The notes under the pieces are model-generated. The model made no database searches. It had not been told where the DNA came from and saw nothing but the letters and a program-made list of their open reading frames with translations. DNA of 64,000 bases from Teredinibacter haidensis (lineage in GTDB: Bacteria > Pseudomonadota > Gammaproteobacteria > Pseudomonadales > Cellvibrionaceae), in NCBI RefSeq assembly GCF_014211975.1, contig NZ_CP060084.1:1488001-1552000 (forward strand), written 5' to 3'. A program made the translations under genes and the position numbers. Below are positions 46,743-57,000 of this stretch, in pieces (the first letter of the stretch is position 1; each line of letters opens with the position of its first letter).

Positions 46743-47723
46743 ATGATCCAGATGTCCTTAAATAAGCTCGACAAGACCGAGGCTTCGGCTGGCGCCTATA
46801 TCAGCGTTGAGCAACTGATAAAGCTACGCTATCTTGCGCGCGACTTAACACTCACCACGCGCAAGAAGAGTACGGCCATTATTGATGGCAAGAGCAAAAC
46901 TAACTTTCGCGGTCGCGGAATGGAGTTTGCCGAAGTAAGGCCCTATCAAGCAGGCGATGATATTCGCAATATTGATTGGAGGGTCACAGCCAGAACCCTG
47001 CAGACCTATACAAAACTGTTTCAGGAAGAACGCGAGCGGCCGGTGTTTATCGTGGTAGACCAGCGCTCGCCTATGTTTTTCGGCAGTCGCACGGTGTTTA
47101 AATCTGTAGCTGCAGCTCAACTAGCCTCCGTTATTGGTTGGATTGCGCTGCAGAATAACGATCGTATAGGCGCCTTGATTTTTGGCGACAAGGAGCAATA
47201 CGACCTCAGGGCAAAACGAGGTAAACACGCGGCTCTGGCGCTGGTTAATCAGCTCCAATATTTCAATCACCAGCTTAACAGCCCTGTTGCCCAGCCTGAC
47301 GCAAGCTCTTCCATGGAGGAGATACTCAGCGACCTTAGGCGCGTAGCGAAACCGGGTAGCGCTGTGTTTGTACTCAGCGATTTTCACGATTTTAATGAGC
47401 GATGCGTGGAACCACTATCCATGCTCAGTCGACATACTGATGTCAGCCTGATGAAGCTGTTTGATCCACTTGAAAAGCAATTACCCTCCAGTCACGAACT
47501 TACCATGTCCAACAACCAGCAAAAGCTCACCATTCAGCCGGGAATGAACGGTTTTTTACTCGCGTTTCAGCAGTCTTTTCTCAAGACACAGCAACAAATA
47601 CAGCAACATTGTATTACTGCGGGTGCGCAGCTATTAAATCTCGATATCGGTACCGATATGGCCAACCATGTACGTGATGTTTTTAGCAGTAACCACAAAA
47701 AGCGTGCGAGGAATCGCGCATGA
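46743..47723 (+). CDS. DUF58 protein of the bat operon
   Basis: A 326-residue protein with the DUF58 signature AEVRPYQAGDDIRNIDWRVT near residue 65, followed by a VWA-like fold (RPVFIVVDQRSPMFFGS). Such proteins accompany MoxR ATPases and are thought to be client or partner proteins at the membrane. It starts 2 bp after the moxR stop and overlaps the next gene by 4 bp. Confidence 0.9.
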   Translation: MIQMSLNKLDKTEASAGAYISVEQLIKLRYLARDLTLTTRKKSTAIIDGKSKTNFRGRGMEFAEVRPYQAGDDIRNIDWRVTARTLQTYTKLFQEERERPVFIVVDQRSPMFFGSRTVFKSVAAAQLASVIGWIALQNNDRIGALIFGDKEQYDLRAKRGKHAALALVNQLQYFNHQLNSPVAQPDASSSMEEILSDLRRVAKPGSAVFVLSDFHDFNERCVEPLSMLSRHTDVSLMKLFDPLEKQLPSSHELTMSNNQQKLTIQPGMNGFLLAFQQSFLKTQQQIQQHCITAGAQLLNLDIGTDMANHVRDVFSSNHKKRARNRA

Positions 47724-48289
47724 ATCTCAATCATTGGTTGGCTCAAACGCCCTTACCTCAACCCGTACAAAGCCCCGAAGTCACAGCTTTACTTGAACAG
47801 CTGCGCGGTCTTGCCCTGCCGAGTGAAATTGGCCTTTGGCCACCGGCCATTGGCTGGTGGCTGCTAGCGGGCGCGATCGTTGCCATTGTTGCCTCCACAG
47901 TTATAGGGCTTCTTCGTTGGCAGAGAAATAGGGTCTATCGGCTCGAAGCGCTAAAAGAACTTAAGCACATACAAAAGAATGAAGAACCACATCAACTGGC
48001 GATTCAAGCTGCCGCGCTGCTAAAACAAACATTTCTGACGGCCTATCCACAATTGCAGAAAGCTTGTGCGGGACTGTACGGTTCCCCGTGGTTAGCGCAA
48101 TTGAAGGCCAACTGCGATATTACAAAATTACCCCTCGAGCAACAGCAAGCACTTACAGCGCTTAGTGGCGAAATAAAATATCAACCGCAATCGAAGCTGG
48201 ATAAGAAAAATATTATCGCTGTTTGTAAATACTGGATTAAAAATCACCCGCATAAAGCCGTTAACGTTATGCCAACGGAGGCTGTCTAA
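47720..48289 (+). CDS. DUF4381 membrane protein of the bat operon
   Basis: A 189-residue protein with one clear membrane segment (WWLLAGAIVAIVASTVIGLL) preceded by LPSEIGLWPPAIGW, the DUF4381 hallmark, and a soluble basic tail. The function is unknown; conservation in MoxR-DUF58-VWA operons indicates a scaffold role. It overlaps the DUF58 gene by 4 bp. Confidence 0.85.
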   Translation: MNLNHWLAQTPLPQPVQSPEVTALLEQLRGLALPSEIGLWPPAIGWWLLAGAIVAIVASTVIGLLRWQRNRVYRLEALKELKHIQKNEEPHQLAIQAAALLKQTFLTAYPQLQKACAGLYGSPWLAQLKANCDITKLPLEQQQALTALSGEIKYQPQSKLDKKNIIAVCKYWIKNHPHKAVNVMPTEAV

Positions 48290-48290
48290 T

Positions 48291-49322
48291 ATGTACCAGT
48301 TCTCCTGGCCTTGGGTGTTCGTTCTACTACCTCTGCCACTATTGGTTTATTTTATTTTCTCCCCCGTAAAACGGCAGCAATCCGCATTGCGTGTTCCCTT
48401 TTTTACCCGTGTAAATACACTTTATAGCGACACTGCCAGTAAATTAAAAAAACGCTCCAGACTACAGCAACTGCTTTTCGTCATTTGCTGGGTGTTGCTC
48501 GTTACCGCGACGGCGAGGCCCCAATGGATCGGTGACCCGGTCACGCTGCCAACCAGTGGTAGAGACTTATTGGTGGCTGTGGATATTTCCGGCAGTATGG
48601 AAACGGCGGATATGGTCGTAAACGACCAACAAATCCCCCGTATTGGCGTAGTAAAATATGTTGTTACTGATTTCATCGATCGCAGAGAGAGCGATCGCTT
48701 AGGACTAATTCTTTTTGGTACCCAAGCTTACCTGCAAGCTCCTCTGACCTTTGATCGTCCGACCGTGAGTAAATTACTCGATGAAGCTCAACTAGGTTTT
48801 GCGGGTGAAAAAACAGCGATTGGCGATGCGATAGGTCTCGCCATTAAGCGGCTAAAGGAAAGACCCGACTCACAGCGGATACTTGTACTTCTAACCGATG
48901 GCGCGAATACCGCCGGAGAAGTGTCGCCCAGGCAGGCAGCAGACCTGGCTAAACAAGCCGGCGTAAAAATCTATACCGTAGGTGTTGGTGCCAACCAAAT
49001 GGTAAAGCGTATGGGGTTGTTCGGTGGGATGTCTAGAATCGTAAACCCTTCAAGCGAGCTAGATGAAGATACGCTTACTTATATTGCTGATACCACCGGA
49101 GGCAAATATTTTCGCGCCCACGATCCTCAGGAGTTACAACAAATATACTACCTACTGGATCAGCTGGAGCCTATCGAGCAGGAAGGTGAAACACTCCGCC
49201 CTACACGATCACTTTTTCATTGGCCTCTCGCCGTATCTTTACTGCTAAGCATGATGATTGCGTTCTTTCGCGTACTATCCATGTTAGGTTCTAAAACTAA
49301 CTCAGGAGTGGAGTCCACATGA
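48291..49322 (+). CDS. VWA-domain membrane protein (BatA-like)
   Basis: A 343-residue protein with two N-terminal membrane segments, then a von Willebrand A domain with the metal-ion site DLLVAVDISGSME, the second-site Thr region GEKTAIGDAIG and VLLTDGANTAG, and a C-terminal membrane segment. It lies 1 bp after the DUF4381 gene and overlaps the next gene by 4 bp. Periplasm-facing VWA proteins of this type are linked to stress tolerance in Bacteroides bat operons. Confidence 0.9.
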   Translation: MYQFSWPWVFVLLPLPLLVYFIFSPVKRQQSALRVPFFTRVNTLYSDTASKLKKRSRLQQLLFVICWVLLVTATARPQWIGDPVTLPTSGRDLLVAVDISGSMETADMVVNDQQIPRIGVVKYVVTDFIDRRESDRLGLILFGTQAYLQAPLTFDRPTVSKLLDEAQLGFAGEKTAIGDAIGLAIKRLKERPDSQRILVLLTDGANTAGEVSPRQAADLAKQAGVKIYTVGVGANQMVKRMGLFGGMSRIVNPSSELDEDTLTYIADTTGGKYFRAHDPQELQQIYYLLDQLEPIEQEGETLRPTRSLFHWPLAVSLLLSMMIAFFRVLSMLGSKTNSGVEST

Positions 49323-51313
49323 ATGAGTTATTAAACAATTTTCATTTTTTGCGTCCAGAATGGCTGCTTCTAATATTGCCAGCTTTACTATTGGTTGTAT
49401 TTTTAATGCGTGGTCATTCGCGATCAAGGCAATGGCAAACACTGGTATCTGCACATCTTCTACCCTACCTTATGGACGGAAAATCGGTTAAAGCCAGCCG
49501 TTATCCTCTTATTGCACTCCTATTATTGTGGAGCCTACTTGCATTCGCGCTCGCGGGGCCAACCTGGACAAAACTCCAACAGCCTCTGCACAGACAAACA
49601 TCTGCATTGGTTATTGCGTGGGATCTATCGCCGTCGATGCTGGCGCAAGATGTCACGCCTTCTCGCCTAGTGCGCTCTCGCTTAAAACTCATCGATTTAC
49701 TGCGACAGAGAAAAGAGGGATTAACGGCGTTAATTGTGTATAGCGGTGAAGCCCACGTTGTTACACCTCTTACAGACGATACAGACACCATTATTTCACT
49801 GCTCTCGGGCTTAGATCCGACCATTATGCCGTCGCAGGGCAGCAATATAGAAATGGCCTTTGAACAGGCCTACCAGTTATTTAAAGATGGTGGTATTGCC
49901 AAAGGTGATATTCTGATATTTACCGACGGTATAGCGCCTTCGGCGCAGACAACTCTGCAACAGCTACACGACGACAAACCTCATTCAATAGCCATTTGGG
50001 GAATTGGCACACAGGAAGGCGCACCAATACCACTCGCCAATGGTGGCTTTGCCTACAGCAGCAACGGCGATATGGTCATTGCCCACCTGAACGACAAAGA
50101 CTTGAGTGATACGGCTGTGAAACTAGGCGGACTTTATATACCTTTCACACAAACAGAATTCGACCTACAAACCCTGGCAAACTTTGTTTTTTCACGTGAT
50201 GAAGATACCCGTAAAAACGTTAACCGAATGTTCGATCAGTGGGAAGAACGCGGCCCTTATTTACTGCTAATTCTTTTGCCATTCGCTGCTCTAGCGTTTC
50301 GTCGAGGTTGGTTACTGAGCGGTTTTGGGGTGGTGTTATTTCTATCCCCTATTCCCAAGGCTGAAGCCTTTGAGTGGCAGGACCTGTGGCAAACGCTGGA
50401 TCAGCAGGCAAAAAAACTCTTAGCCGAGACGCCAGAAGACGCAGCTAAGCGTTTTAATAACCCCGAATGGAAGGCCGTTGCCAATTACAATGCCGGTAAT
50501 TATCAGGAAGCACTAGCCGGCTTTTCAGGCGAAAACAATCGCAACCTTTACAACAGTGCCAATGCCTTAACGCAATTGGGTGACTATGAGGAAGCTATTA
50601 AGCAATATAAGCAGGCACTGCAACAAACACCTGCCGATGAGAGTATTCAGCATAACCTCGCTATCGCAGAGAAGTTGAAAAAGCTTCAGGAACAATCAGA
50701 ACAACAGTCTGATCAAAACAAGGACGAAAACTCGGAGAATAGCGGCGAGCAAAACCAGCAGCAAAACGCTGGCGATTCTAAGGAAAACCCGCAATCGCAG
50801 CAACAGGACAATCAACAGCAGAGCCAGAATCAGCAGAAAAATAGCGATTCAGACAAAAACCAAAACAACAGTCAGCAAACTAACGAAGAACAGAAAGGCA
50901 ACGAGCAACAGCAGACTGAAAACCAGCAGCAAGAATTGTCCGAACAACAAAAACAGGCATTAGAGCAGACCTACGGCGATAAAGAACAGGAAAAGGATAA
51001 CGCCAAGCAAGATAAAAGTAGTACTACTGAGCAGCAGAAAAAGCATCCATTGGAGCAACAGGAAAATAAAACAGAGGAGGATGGATCAGCAGATGATCAA
51101 CCCCACAATAGCAGCATTATTCCGCCGACAGCAGAACAACAAGAAAAGCAAGAAGCCCAGCAATCATTGGAACAATGGTTAAGAAAAGTACCTGATGACC
51201 CCAGCGGCTTGTTGCGCAATAAATTTCGTTACGAATACGGGCAACGCAGGCGCTCTATTCGCGATAATCAATGGAAATTGCCGGAAGGCGAACAAAACGA
51301 AGAACGCTGGTAA
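49319..51313 (+). CDS. VWA-TPR fusion protein (BatB/BatC-like) with Gln-rich region
   Basis: A 664-residue fusion. Residues about 1-320 are a BatB-type VWA domain between membrane segments (metal site VIAWDLSPSMLAQD). Residues about 390-460 form TPRs (LYNSANALTQLGDYEEAIKQ). Residues about 465-590 are a low-complexity stretch of Gln, Asn, Lys and Asp, almost without hydrophobics. A short basic C-terminus follows (LLRNKFRYEYGQRRRS). BatB and BatC are separate genes in Bacteroides; fusion is common in Gammaproteobacteria. The Gln-rich part is probably disordered and periplasmic. Confidence 0.9.
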   Translation: MNELLNNFHFLRPEWLLLILPALLLVVFLMRGHSRSRQWQTLVSAHLLPYLMDGKSVKASRYPLIALLLLWSLLAFALAGPTWTKLQQPLHRQTSALVIAWDLSPSMLAQDVTPSRLVRSRLKLIDLLRQRKEGLTALIVYSGEAHVVTPLTDDTDTIISLLSGLDPTIMPSQGSNIEMAFEQAYQLFKDGGIAKGDILIFTDGIAPSAQTTLQQLHDDKPHSIAIWGIGTQEGAPIPLANGGFAYSSNGDMVIAHLNDKDLSDTAVKLGGLYIPFTQTEFDLQTLANFVFSRDEDTRKNVNRMFDQWEERGPYLLLILLPFAALAFRRGWLLSGFGVVLFLSPIPKAEAFEWQDLWQTLDQQAKKLLAETPEDAAKRFNNPEWKAVANYNAGNYQEALAGFSGENNRNLYNSANALTQLGDYEEAIKQYKQALQQTPADESIQHNLAIAEKLKKLQEQSEQQSDQNKDENSENSGEQNQQQNAGDSKENPQSQQQDNQQQSQNQQKNSDSDKNQNNSQQTNEEQKGNEQQQTENQQQELSEQQKQALEQTYGDKEQEKDNAKQDKSSTTEQQKKHPLEQQENKTEEDGSADDQPHNSSIIPPTAEQQEKQEAQQSLEQWLRKVPDDPSGLLRNKFRYEYGQRRRSIRDNQWKLPEGEQNEERW

Positions 51314-51329
51314 AAAATCGAGATCAAAT

Positions 51330-53069
51330 ATGCAACACAGCAACTTTTACAAAATATTATCTTTGTTCATTATTAGCATATTGCTGTTTGGCAGTGGGAA
51401 TATCTATGCACAAACACTAACCTCCAAAGTTGATCGAAACACGATTTCTGTTGATGAAACACTTACACTTACCGTTCGCTACAACGGCAATACCAATGGC
51501 CAACCCGATTTCAGCTTGCTGAGTAGCGCGTTTGAAATACTCAACCAAAGCCAAAGCAATCAGATCCGCAACATTAACGGTAACGTAGAGTCATTTACCG
51601 AGTGGACAATGGTTATTATTCCCAGAGAAGAAGGCCGCCTCATTATTCCTTCATTTAAATTCGACGGAAAATTTAGTGAAGCCATTGAGATTCATGTAAC
51701 CCAGAGCACTCCCGTTCCAGCAGGCATGAAGGATGTCGTATTTATTGAAACGCTGGTCGACACCGAAAGCAGCTACGTCCAACAGCAAATAAAATTAACG
51801 TATCGGTTTTACTACTCAGTGAATGTCGACAACCTCGAACAAGCGCCCCTGAAATTGGATGACGCAATCATAGCGCCGCTTCAAAATTCCAGCTACACCA
51901 AAAACTTTAATAACGTTCTCTACCGTGTAGCGGAATATAATTATGCGCTCTTCCCTCAGGCCAGCGGCACTTTGCAGATCCCCTCGCTACGATGGACGGC
52001 TAAATTAAGCCAATCGCGCAATCGAAATATTTGGAATCAAGGCACTGGTCGCTACGAGCTTAAGCGCTTGAAAACCGATGCAAAGACAATCGAGGTAAAA
52101 CCTGTTCCCGCCGCGTTTCCCGCAGGGGCGACATGGCTGCCCTCTTCCGGTATCACACTGACAGAACATTGGAATACCGACCCAGCTAATTTCAAAGTTG
52201 GTGAGCCTATGACCCGCAAGTTAGCGATTCAGGCTCAAGGGCTTACCTCGTCTCAACTACCAAGCATTATCAGCGAACCACAAAACAGCCATATTAAATT
52301 TTATGGAGACAAGCCAGAACTCCTCGATAGTGACAAGGCTGACGGAATAAAATCTGAACGTATCGAAACCGTTGCGGTTGTGGTTTCGCAAAGTGGTGAA
52401 GTCACCATTCCCTCTGTACGCATACCCTGGTGGGATACAGTATCTGACAATCTAAAATATGCGGAAATTCCAGAGCACACTTTCTACGCTGAAGGCAATG
52501 CCAGGGTGGAAGAAAATTTAAGTGTGAGGCAAGAAGCGTTGGGAACTCCAATACAAGCATCTGCCGAACTTCAGCAGGCATCATCCACCACAACCGAGAG
52601 CCCTTTCTGGCGATGGATTGCGATACTGGCAGGCTTTTCTACGTTAGTGTTTGCCGGACTTTGGCTAAGCACTCAAAGACGTATAGCCAAGCTTCAACAA
52701 CAACTAAAGCCACAGGGAAAAGATTCAAATTTGCGCTCAAACCTGCAGGAAAAGCAGGCCTGGAATCAGTTTGAAAAAATGTGTGTAGATAATAATTTGG
52801 CCAATGTACGCAGCGCGGTAATTTCCTGGGCAAGAACCTATTGGCCCAATGCGGGTATTCATGCACTAGGTGATATTGCACGTAACACCGATGATTTAAA
52901 TGTTAAGAGCCAATTATCTGCGTTGGATCATGCGCTATTTTCCAGCCAGGCCAATTCACAATGGAATTCAAATGTATTGTTGGCGGCGCTGAAAGAGTGG
53001 AAAAAACAACAAGCAGGTGATTTAAAGAAAGGGAATAGTAGTTTAAAGCCGTTATACAAAAGCAGTTAA
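51330..53069 (+). CDS. BatD-family protein
   Basis: A 579-residue protein with a signal peptide (FYKILSLFIISILLFGSGNI-YAQ), tandem beta-sandwich domains of the BatD/oxygen-tolerance family (SVDETLTLTVRYNGN; WTMVIIPREEGRLIIPSFKF), a late membrane segment (WRWIAILAGFSTLVFAGLWL) and a cytoplasmic helical end. The frame is open back into the previous gene, but ATG 51330 directly precedes the signal peptide, so I choose it. Last gene of the operon, followed by a long hairpin. Confidence 0.88.
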   Translation: MQHSNFYKILSLFIISILLFGSGNIYAQTLTSKVDRNTISVDETLTLTVRYNGNTNGQPDFSLLSSAFEILNQSQSNQIRNINGNVESFTEWTMVIIPREEGRLIIPSFKFDGKFSEAIEIHVTQSTPVPAGMKDVVFIETLVDTESSYVQQQIKLTYRFYYSVNVDNLEQAPLKLDDAIIAPLQNSSYTKNFNNVLYRVAEYNYALFPQASGTLQIPSLRWTAKLSQSRNRNIWNQGTGRYELKRLKTDAKTIEVKPVPAAFPAGATWLPSSGITLTEHWNTDPANFKVGEPMTRKLAIQAQGLTSSQLPSIISEPQNSHIKFYGDKPELLDSDKADGIKSERIETVAVVVSQSGEVTIPSVRIPWWDTVSDNLKYAEIPEHTFYAEGNARVEENLSVRQEALGTPIQASAELQQASSTTTESPFWRWIAILAGFSTLVFAGLWLSTQRRIAKLQQQLKPQGKDSNLRSNLQEKQAWNQFEKMCVDNNLANVRSAVISWARTYWPNAGIHALGDIARNTDDLNVKSQLSALDHALFSSQANSQWNSNVLLAALKEWKKQQAGDLKKGNSSLKPLYKSS

Positions 53070-53101
53070 TTGATAGGTCGGATCAGTCCGACCTATCAAT
53101 T
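53068..53101. terminator. bidirectional terminator between batD and yceI
   Basis: A perfect 15-bp inverted repeat (AATTGATAGGTCGGA and its complement) around TCAG, beginning within the batD stop codon and lying between convergent genes. There is little T-tract, so termination may be of the intrinsic AT-rich-stem type. Confidence 0.7.
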
Positions 53102-53135
53102 AGTGGTAACAATAGATAGGTTTGGTTACGAACAC

Positions 53136-53723
53136 CTACTTTCGAACACCTTCAATCGAAAGTAATAGCTCGACCTTTGCAGACGCAGGCCCCAGATTTT
53201 TTGCCATATCCAGTCCAAAATCCTTTGGTGTGATCGTCGCGCGCCCTTCAAAACCCTGTCGATAACCTCCCCAGGGATCTTTACCACCACCAATATGTTC
53301 GATGTCGATAGTGATTGCTTTGGTAACACCCAGTAACGTTAAATCGCCAGTAAGTATAGCCTTACCTTCTTCCGTCACTTTATACGAAGTACTTTTAAAG
53401 CTGGCGGAGCCGTATTGCTTGCTGTTTAAGAATTTGGGCGCTGCCAAATGGGTTTCACGCTCCGCATGGTTGGTATTCAGACTAGTCACATCGACGGTTA
53501 CAGCAATTCGACTATTTTCGGGGGCTTTTTCGTCGTAGCTAAATTCCCCAGAGAATTTATCGAAGCGTCCATAGAGCCAGCTGTAGCCCAAGTGCTTTAC
53601 CCGAAACTGGATAAACGCATGCGCACCTTTAGTATCGATGACGTAATCGTCAGCTACTGCTAATGGCGCAACAACGCCCAAGCTCAGACAAAGACATAAA
53701 AATGTTATTAATTGTTTCTTCAT
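53136..53723 (-). CDS. YceI-family periplasmic lipid-binding protein
   Basis: A 195-residue protein with a signal peptide (MKKQLITFLCLCLSLGVVAP-LAVA) and a lipocalin-like YceI fold: YVIDTKGAHAFIQFRVKHLG near the N-terminus, AVTVDVTSLNTNHAERETHL, TGDLTLLGVTKAITIDI. The family binds polyisoprenoids or other amphiphiles in the periplasm. It is encoded 29 bp after a cytochrome b561 gene, a recurrent pairing suggesting a quinone or redox-linked role. Confidence 0.93.
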   Translation of the reverse strand: MKKQLITFLCLCLSLGVVAPLAVADDYVIDTKGAHAFIQFRVKHLGYSWLYGRFDKFSGEFSYDEKAPENSRIAVTVDVTSLNTNHAERETHLAAPKFLNSKQYGSASFKSTSYKVTEEGKAILTGDLTLLGVTKAITIDIEHIGGGKDPWGGYRQGFEGRATITPKDFGLDMAKNLGPASAKVELLLSIEGVRK

Positions 53724-53752
53724 ACGTAATCTCCTGGTTTTTCGTTTGTGTT

Positions 53753-54298
53753 TTATCGTCCTAATATTCGTACAAGAGTACGATCCTTATCGAAAATATG
53801 GTGTTTAAATGCAGCAAGTGCATGCAATCCGGCGATCCACATAATGGAGAATGCCGTTACTTCGTGTACTTCTTCAGCCAGATGCTCTAAACCTTCTATA
53901 CCACTCACAATAGCCGGTATTGAAATAAAACCCAGAACATCGAGAGCTTGACCTTTTGCGGTAGTTATTAAGTAGCCGCTTACAAACATAATCAAGATGG
54001 CTAAATAGAAAAAAGCGTGGATCAGCTTGGACGACAATTTCTCCCAGTTTTTATGGCTTTCAAGTGTGCCGGGGACTCCACCATAACTGCGCCAAAACAA
54101 TCGGAAAAGAGTAAGTATTACAAGTACGAAACCGATACTTTTATGAATAGCCGGCGCGGTTTGATACCATGAATCGTAATAATCCAATCGACTCATCCAC
54201 AAGCCCATTAAAAATAGCCCAATTATAGTTATTGCGCTCAGCCAATGTATTGTCACGTGCAACCAGCCATAACGCTCTTTCGTGTTATTTAGAGACAT
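53753..54298 (-). CDS. cytochrome b561 (CybB family)
   Basis: A 181-residue membrane protein with four membrane segments. Likely haem-ligand His residues lie in HVTIHWLSAI, AIHKSIGFVLV, and the C-terminal GLHALAAFKHH. It oxidises ubiquinol and can pass electrons to superoxide or periplasmic partners. It lies between pepN (14 bp upstream) and yceI, all co-directional. Confidence 0.92.
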   Translation of the reverse strand: MSLNNTKERYGWLHVTIHWLSAITIIGLFLMGLWMSRLDYYDSWYQTAPAIHKSIGFVLVILTLFRLFWRSYGGVPGTLESHKNWEKLSSKLIHAFFYLAILIMFVSGYLITTAKGQALDVLGFISIPAIVSGIEGLEHLAEEVHEVTAFSIMWIAGLHALAAFKHHIFDKDRTLVRILGR

Positions 54299-54312
54299 CT
54301 TCGACTCCTTGG

Positions 54313-56985
54313 TTAAAGGCTTTTGGATACCACTTCAAATACATCCTTGGACAAGTTCGTTTCATTTTGAATTCGTTCAAGCGCTTTCTTCATTAAAGCT
54401 TGTCGCTGATCATCAAATTTTTTCCAGCGTGTAAGCGGCGTAAGTAAGCGAGAAGCGATTTGTGGATTCTTCGTATCTAATATTAGTATTTGTTCAGTAA
54501 GAAACTCATAGCCATCACCGGATCTATCATGAAAACCGATGATGTTACGACCACAAAAACCACCGACTAGTGCTCGGAGTTTATTGGGGTTACTAGCATC
54601 AAATACTTCATGTTCCAGCAGTTGCTTAACCCTGTTCAGGCTACCGGGATTGGGATCGCTAGCCTGAACCCCAAACCAACGATTGATTACCAGCGTTTCG
54701 CTCTCCCATTTCCGATAAAATTCATCCAAACAATCTGCCTGAATCGTTTTGGCTGCAGAGCTAGTGCTGTGCACGATTTCCGTCAGCGCTGCTAACTCAT
54801 CAGTCATATTATCGGCAGTAACAAACTGCTTGTAACATAGATCTATGGCATCTTGTTTACCGCTGGAGACAAGGTAGCTCAACACAGTGTTTTTGAGCTT
54901 ACGCTGCGCAATACTGGCCGCATCGACTTTAAATGGCTGAGGGCTTGCCAGCACCTTATAAATGTCAAGATAGTCCTGGTATAACAGGGTCGCAAGCTTG
55001 CGTTTTACTCGCACGCGGGCATGGTGTGTCGATTCAATATCTACAATACTCTGAGTCTCGGCAAGATACTCCTCGCTGGGTAGCGTCATGGCGTAAGCGA
55101 GCATTTGCAGATCCTGCTCCGAAGCTCCTTGGGCAGCATCCTTCGCTTGTAAAACCAATTGTCGTTGCGCCACCAGAAGGGCTTCGTTAACGCTAGGCGC
55201 GGGCTCATTGCCCAACGCAATCATAACGTCTTTTATTACACGGACAGCAATTTGCTGGCTGGCATCCCAACGACAGAAGCCATCGGAATCTTTGGCTACC
55301 AAGCGCTGCAAGTCCTCGAGGCTGTAATCAAATGTGACCTTTACCGGTGCAGAGAAATTTCTGAATAACGATGGAACCGGCGCCTCCATGACATCATTAA
55401 AAACAAACGACTGCTTTGCTTCGGTAATCTCCAATACGAAAGTATCGCCAACCGAGGGATTTTTGTCGTCGCTTAATAAGCAGTTGAGTGGCCCGTCTTT
55501 ACCAACCAGGCCTATAGCCATTGGAATATGGAAAGGAAACTTCTGTTCAGATTCAGGCGTTGGTGGGCAACTTTGACTGATATCCAATCTATAGGTTTTT
55601 GCTTCCGCGTCGTAAAGGCCCTTTATTTTTAATCTCGGTGTTCCCGCTTGACTATACCAGCGTTTGAATTGCGTAAAGTCACGCCCCGACACATCAGCCA
55701 TCGCCTGCACAAATTCATCGATGGTGACTGCGCAGCCATCGTGACGATCAAAATATAAATCACTACCTTTTCTGAATAACTCGGAGCCCAGCAGACTATG
55801 AATCATCCGTACAACTTCAGCGCCTTTTTCGTAAACTGTTAAGGTGTAAAAATTTGATATCTCGATAAACGATGAAGGCTGTACCGGGTGTGCCATGGGG
55901 CCTGCATCTTCTGCAAACTGATGGGTACGAAGCAAATTAACATCTTCGACACGTTTTACCGTTCTTGAACCCATATCTGCAGAAAACTCGGCATCCCGAA
56001 ATACCGTAAACCCTTCCTTCAAGCTCAGCTGGAACCAGTCGCGGCAGGTTACACGATTCCCTGACCAGTTATGGAAATATTCGTGGGCAACAATGCCTTC
56101 AACCGATTGAAAACTTTCGTCGGTGGTTGTTTCAGGGCTGGCAAGTACACAGCTACTGTTAAAAATGTTCAGGCCTTTATTTTCCATTGCCCCCATATTG
56201 AAATCGTCTACCGCTACGATCATAAACAGTTCCAGGTCGTATTCTCGCCCGTAAACTTTCTCATCCCACTTCATGGCTTTTTTAAGGGATATCATGGCAT
56301 GGTCGCATTTAGCTTTGTCTTTTTCCTCGACAAAAATTCTAAGTAGAACGTCCCTGCCTGACTGTGTGATAAATGTTTCATCTATATTGACCAAGTCGCC
56401 CGCGACAAGGGCAAATAAATAGCAGGGTTTTTTATGTGGATCGTGCCAGCTTACCCAATGGCGGCCTCCATCAATGGAGCCTTCAGAAATTTTATTGCCG
56501 TTTGAGAGCAAAACTGGATAGCGTACCTTATCGGCTTTCACCGTTGTCTGAAATTCGCTCATTACATCGGGACGGTCGAGGTAATAGGTGATTTTTCTAA
56601 ACCCTTCTGCTTCACATTGCGTGCAAAACATTTTTTTAGACTTATACAAACCTTCGAGAGATGTATTATCCTGCGGCTTAATACGAGTCACGCATTCCAA
56701 TACAAAAATGTTCGGTACATGTCTAATCGTAAGTTGTTCATCCGTTATCGAATAGTTACCTTCTACAACAGCCTTACCCTCAATTTTCAGTGAAAGTAAC
56801 TCAAGATCCTGACCATCCAAAACCAAGGGAGCATCACTGCCTGCCGTTGCTTTTTCGATAGTTAACCGGGACGTGACATCGGCGTAGTCTTCGTATAGAT
56901 CGAAGGTTAAATCTGTTTTTATGATGTTGTACGCGGGAGCGATGTAATCCTTCAAATAAATTGTATTCGGCTGTGCATCTTTCAC
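54313..56985 (-). CDS. pepN: aminopeptidase N (M1 metallopeptidase)
   Basis: An 890-residue enzyme (E. coli 870). The substrate-binding exopeptidase motif GAMENKGLN and the zinc site HEYFHNWSGNRV, with the Glu ligand in LKEGFTVF downstream, are intact. The N-terminal beta domain and C-terminal helical domains have normal lengths. A cytosolic broad-specificity aminopeptidase completing protein turnover. The start MKDAQPNTIYLKDY has GAGGAG upstream. yeaC lies 15 bp upstream, as in many gammaproteobacteria. Confidence 0.96.
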   Translation of the reverse strand: MKDAQPNTIYLKDYIAPAYNIIKTDLTFDLYEDYADVTSRLTIEKATAGSDAPLVLDGQDLELLSLKIEGKAVVEGNYSITDEQLTIRHVPNIFVLECVTRIKPQDNTSLEGLYKSKKMFCTQCEAEGFRKITYYLDRPDVMSEFQTTVKADKVRYPVLLSNGNKISEGSIDGGRHWVSWHDPHKKPCYLFALVAGDLVNIDETFITQSGRDVLLRIFVEEKDKAKCDHAMISLKKAMKWDEKVYGREYDLELFMIVAVDDFNMGAMENKGLNIFNSSCVLASPETTTDESFQSVEGIVAHEYFHNWSGNRVTCRDWFQLSLKEGFTVFRDAEFSADMGSRTVKRVEDVNLLRTHQFAEDAGPMAHPVQPSSFIEISNFYTLTVYEKGAEVVRMIHSLLGSELFRKGSDLYFDRHDGCAVTIDEFVQAMADVSGRDFTQFKRWYSQAGTPRLKIKGLYDAEAKTYRLDISQSCPPTPESEQKFPFHIPMAIGLVGKDGPLNCLLSDDKNPSVGDTFVLEITEAKQSFVFNDVMEAPVPSLFRNFSAPVKVTFDYSLEDLQRLVAKDSDGFCRWDASQQIAVRVIKDVMIALGNEPAPSVNEALLVAQRQLVLQAKDAAQGASEQDLQMLAYAMTLPSEEYLAETQSIVDIESTHHARVRVKRKLATLLYQDYLDIYKVLASPQPFKVDAASIAQRKLKNTVLSYLVSSGKQDAIDLCYKQFVTADNMTDELAALTEIVHSTSSAAKTIQADCLDEFYRKWESETLVINRWFGVQASDPNPGSLNRVKQLLEHEVFDASNPNKLRALVGGFCGRNIIGFHDRSGDGYEFLTEQILILDTKNPQIASRLLTPLTRWKKFDDQRQALMKKALERIQNETNLSKDVFEVVSKSL

Positions 56986-57000
56986 CTTACATCTCCTCGC

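Noticed and set aside
50690..51100. Gln/Asn-rich stretch in the VWA-TPR protein as a prion-like or repeat element
   Set aside because: No regular period; low-complexity tails are usual in BatC-type proteins.
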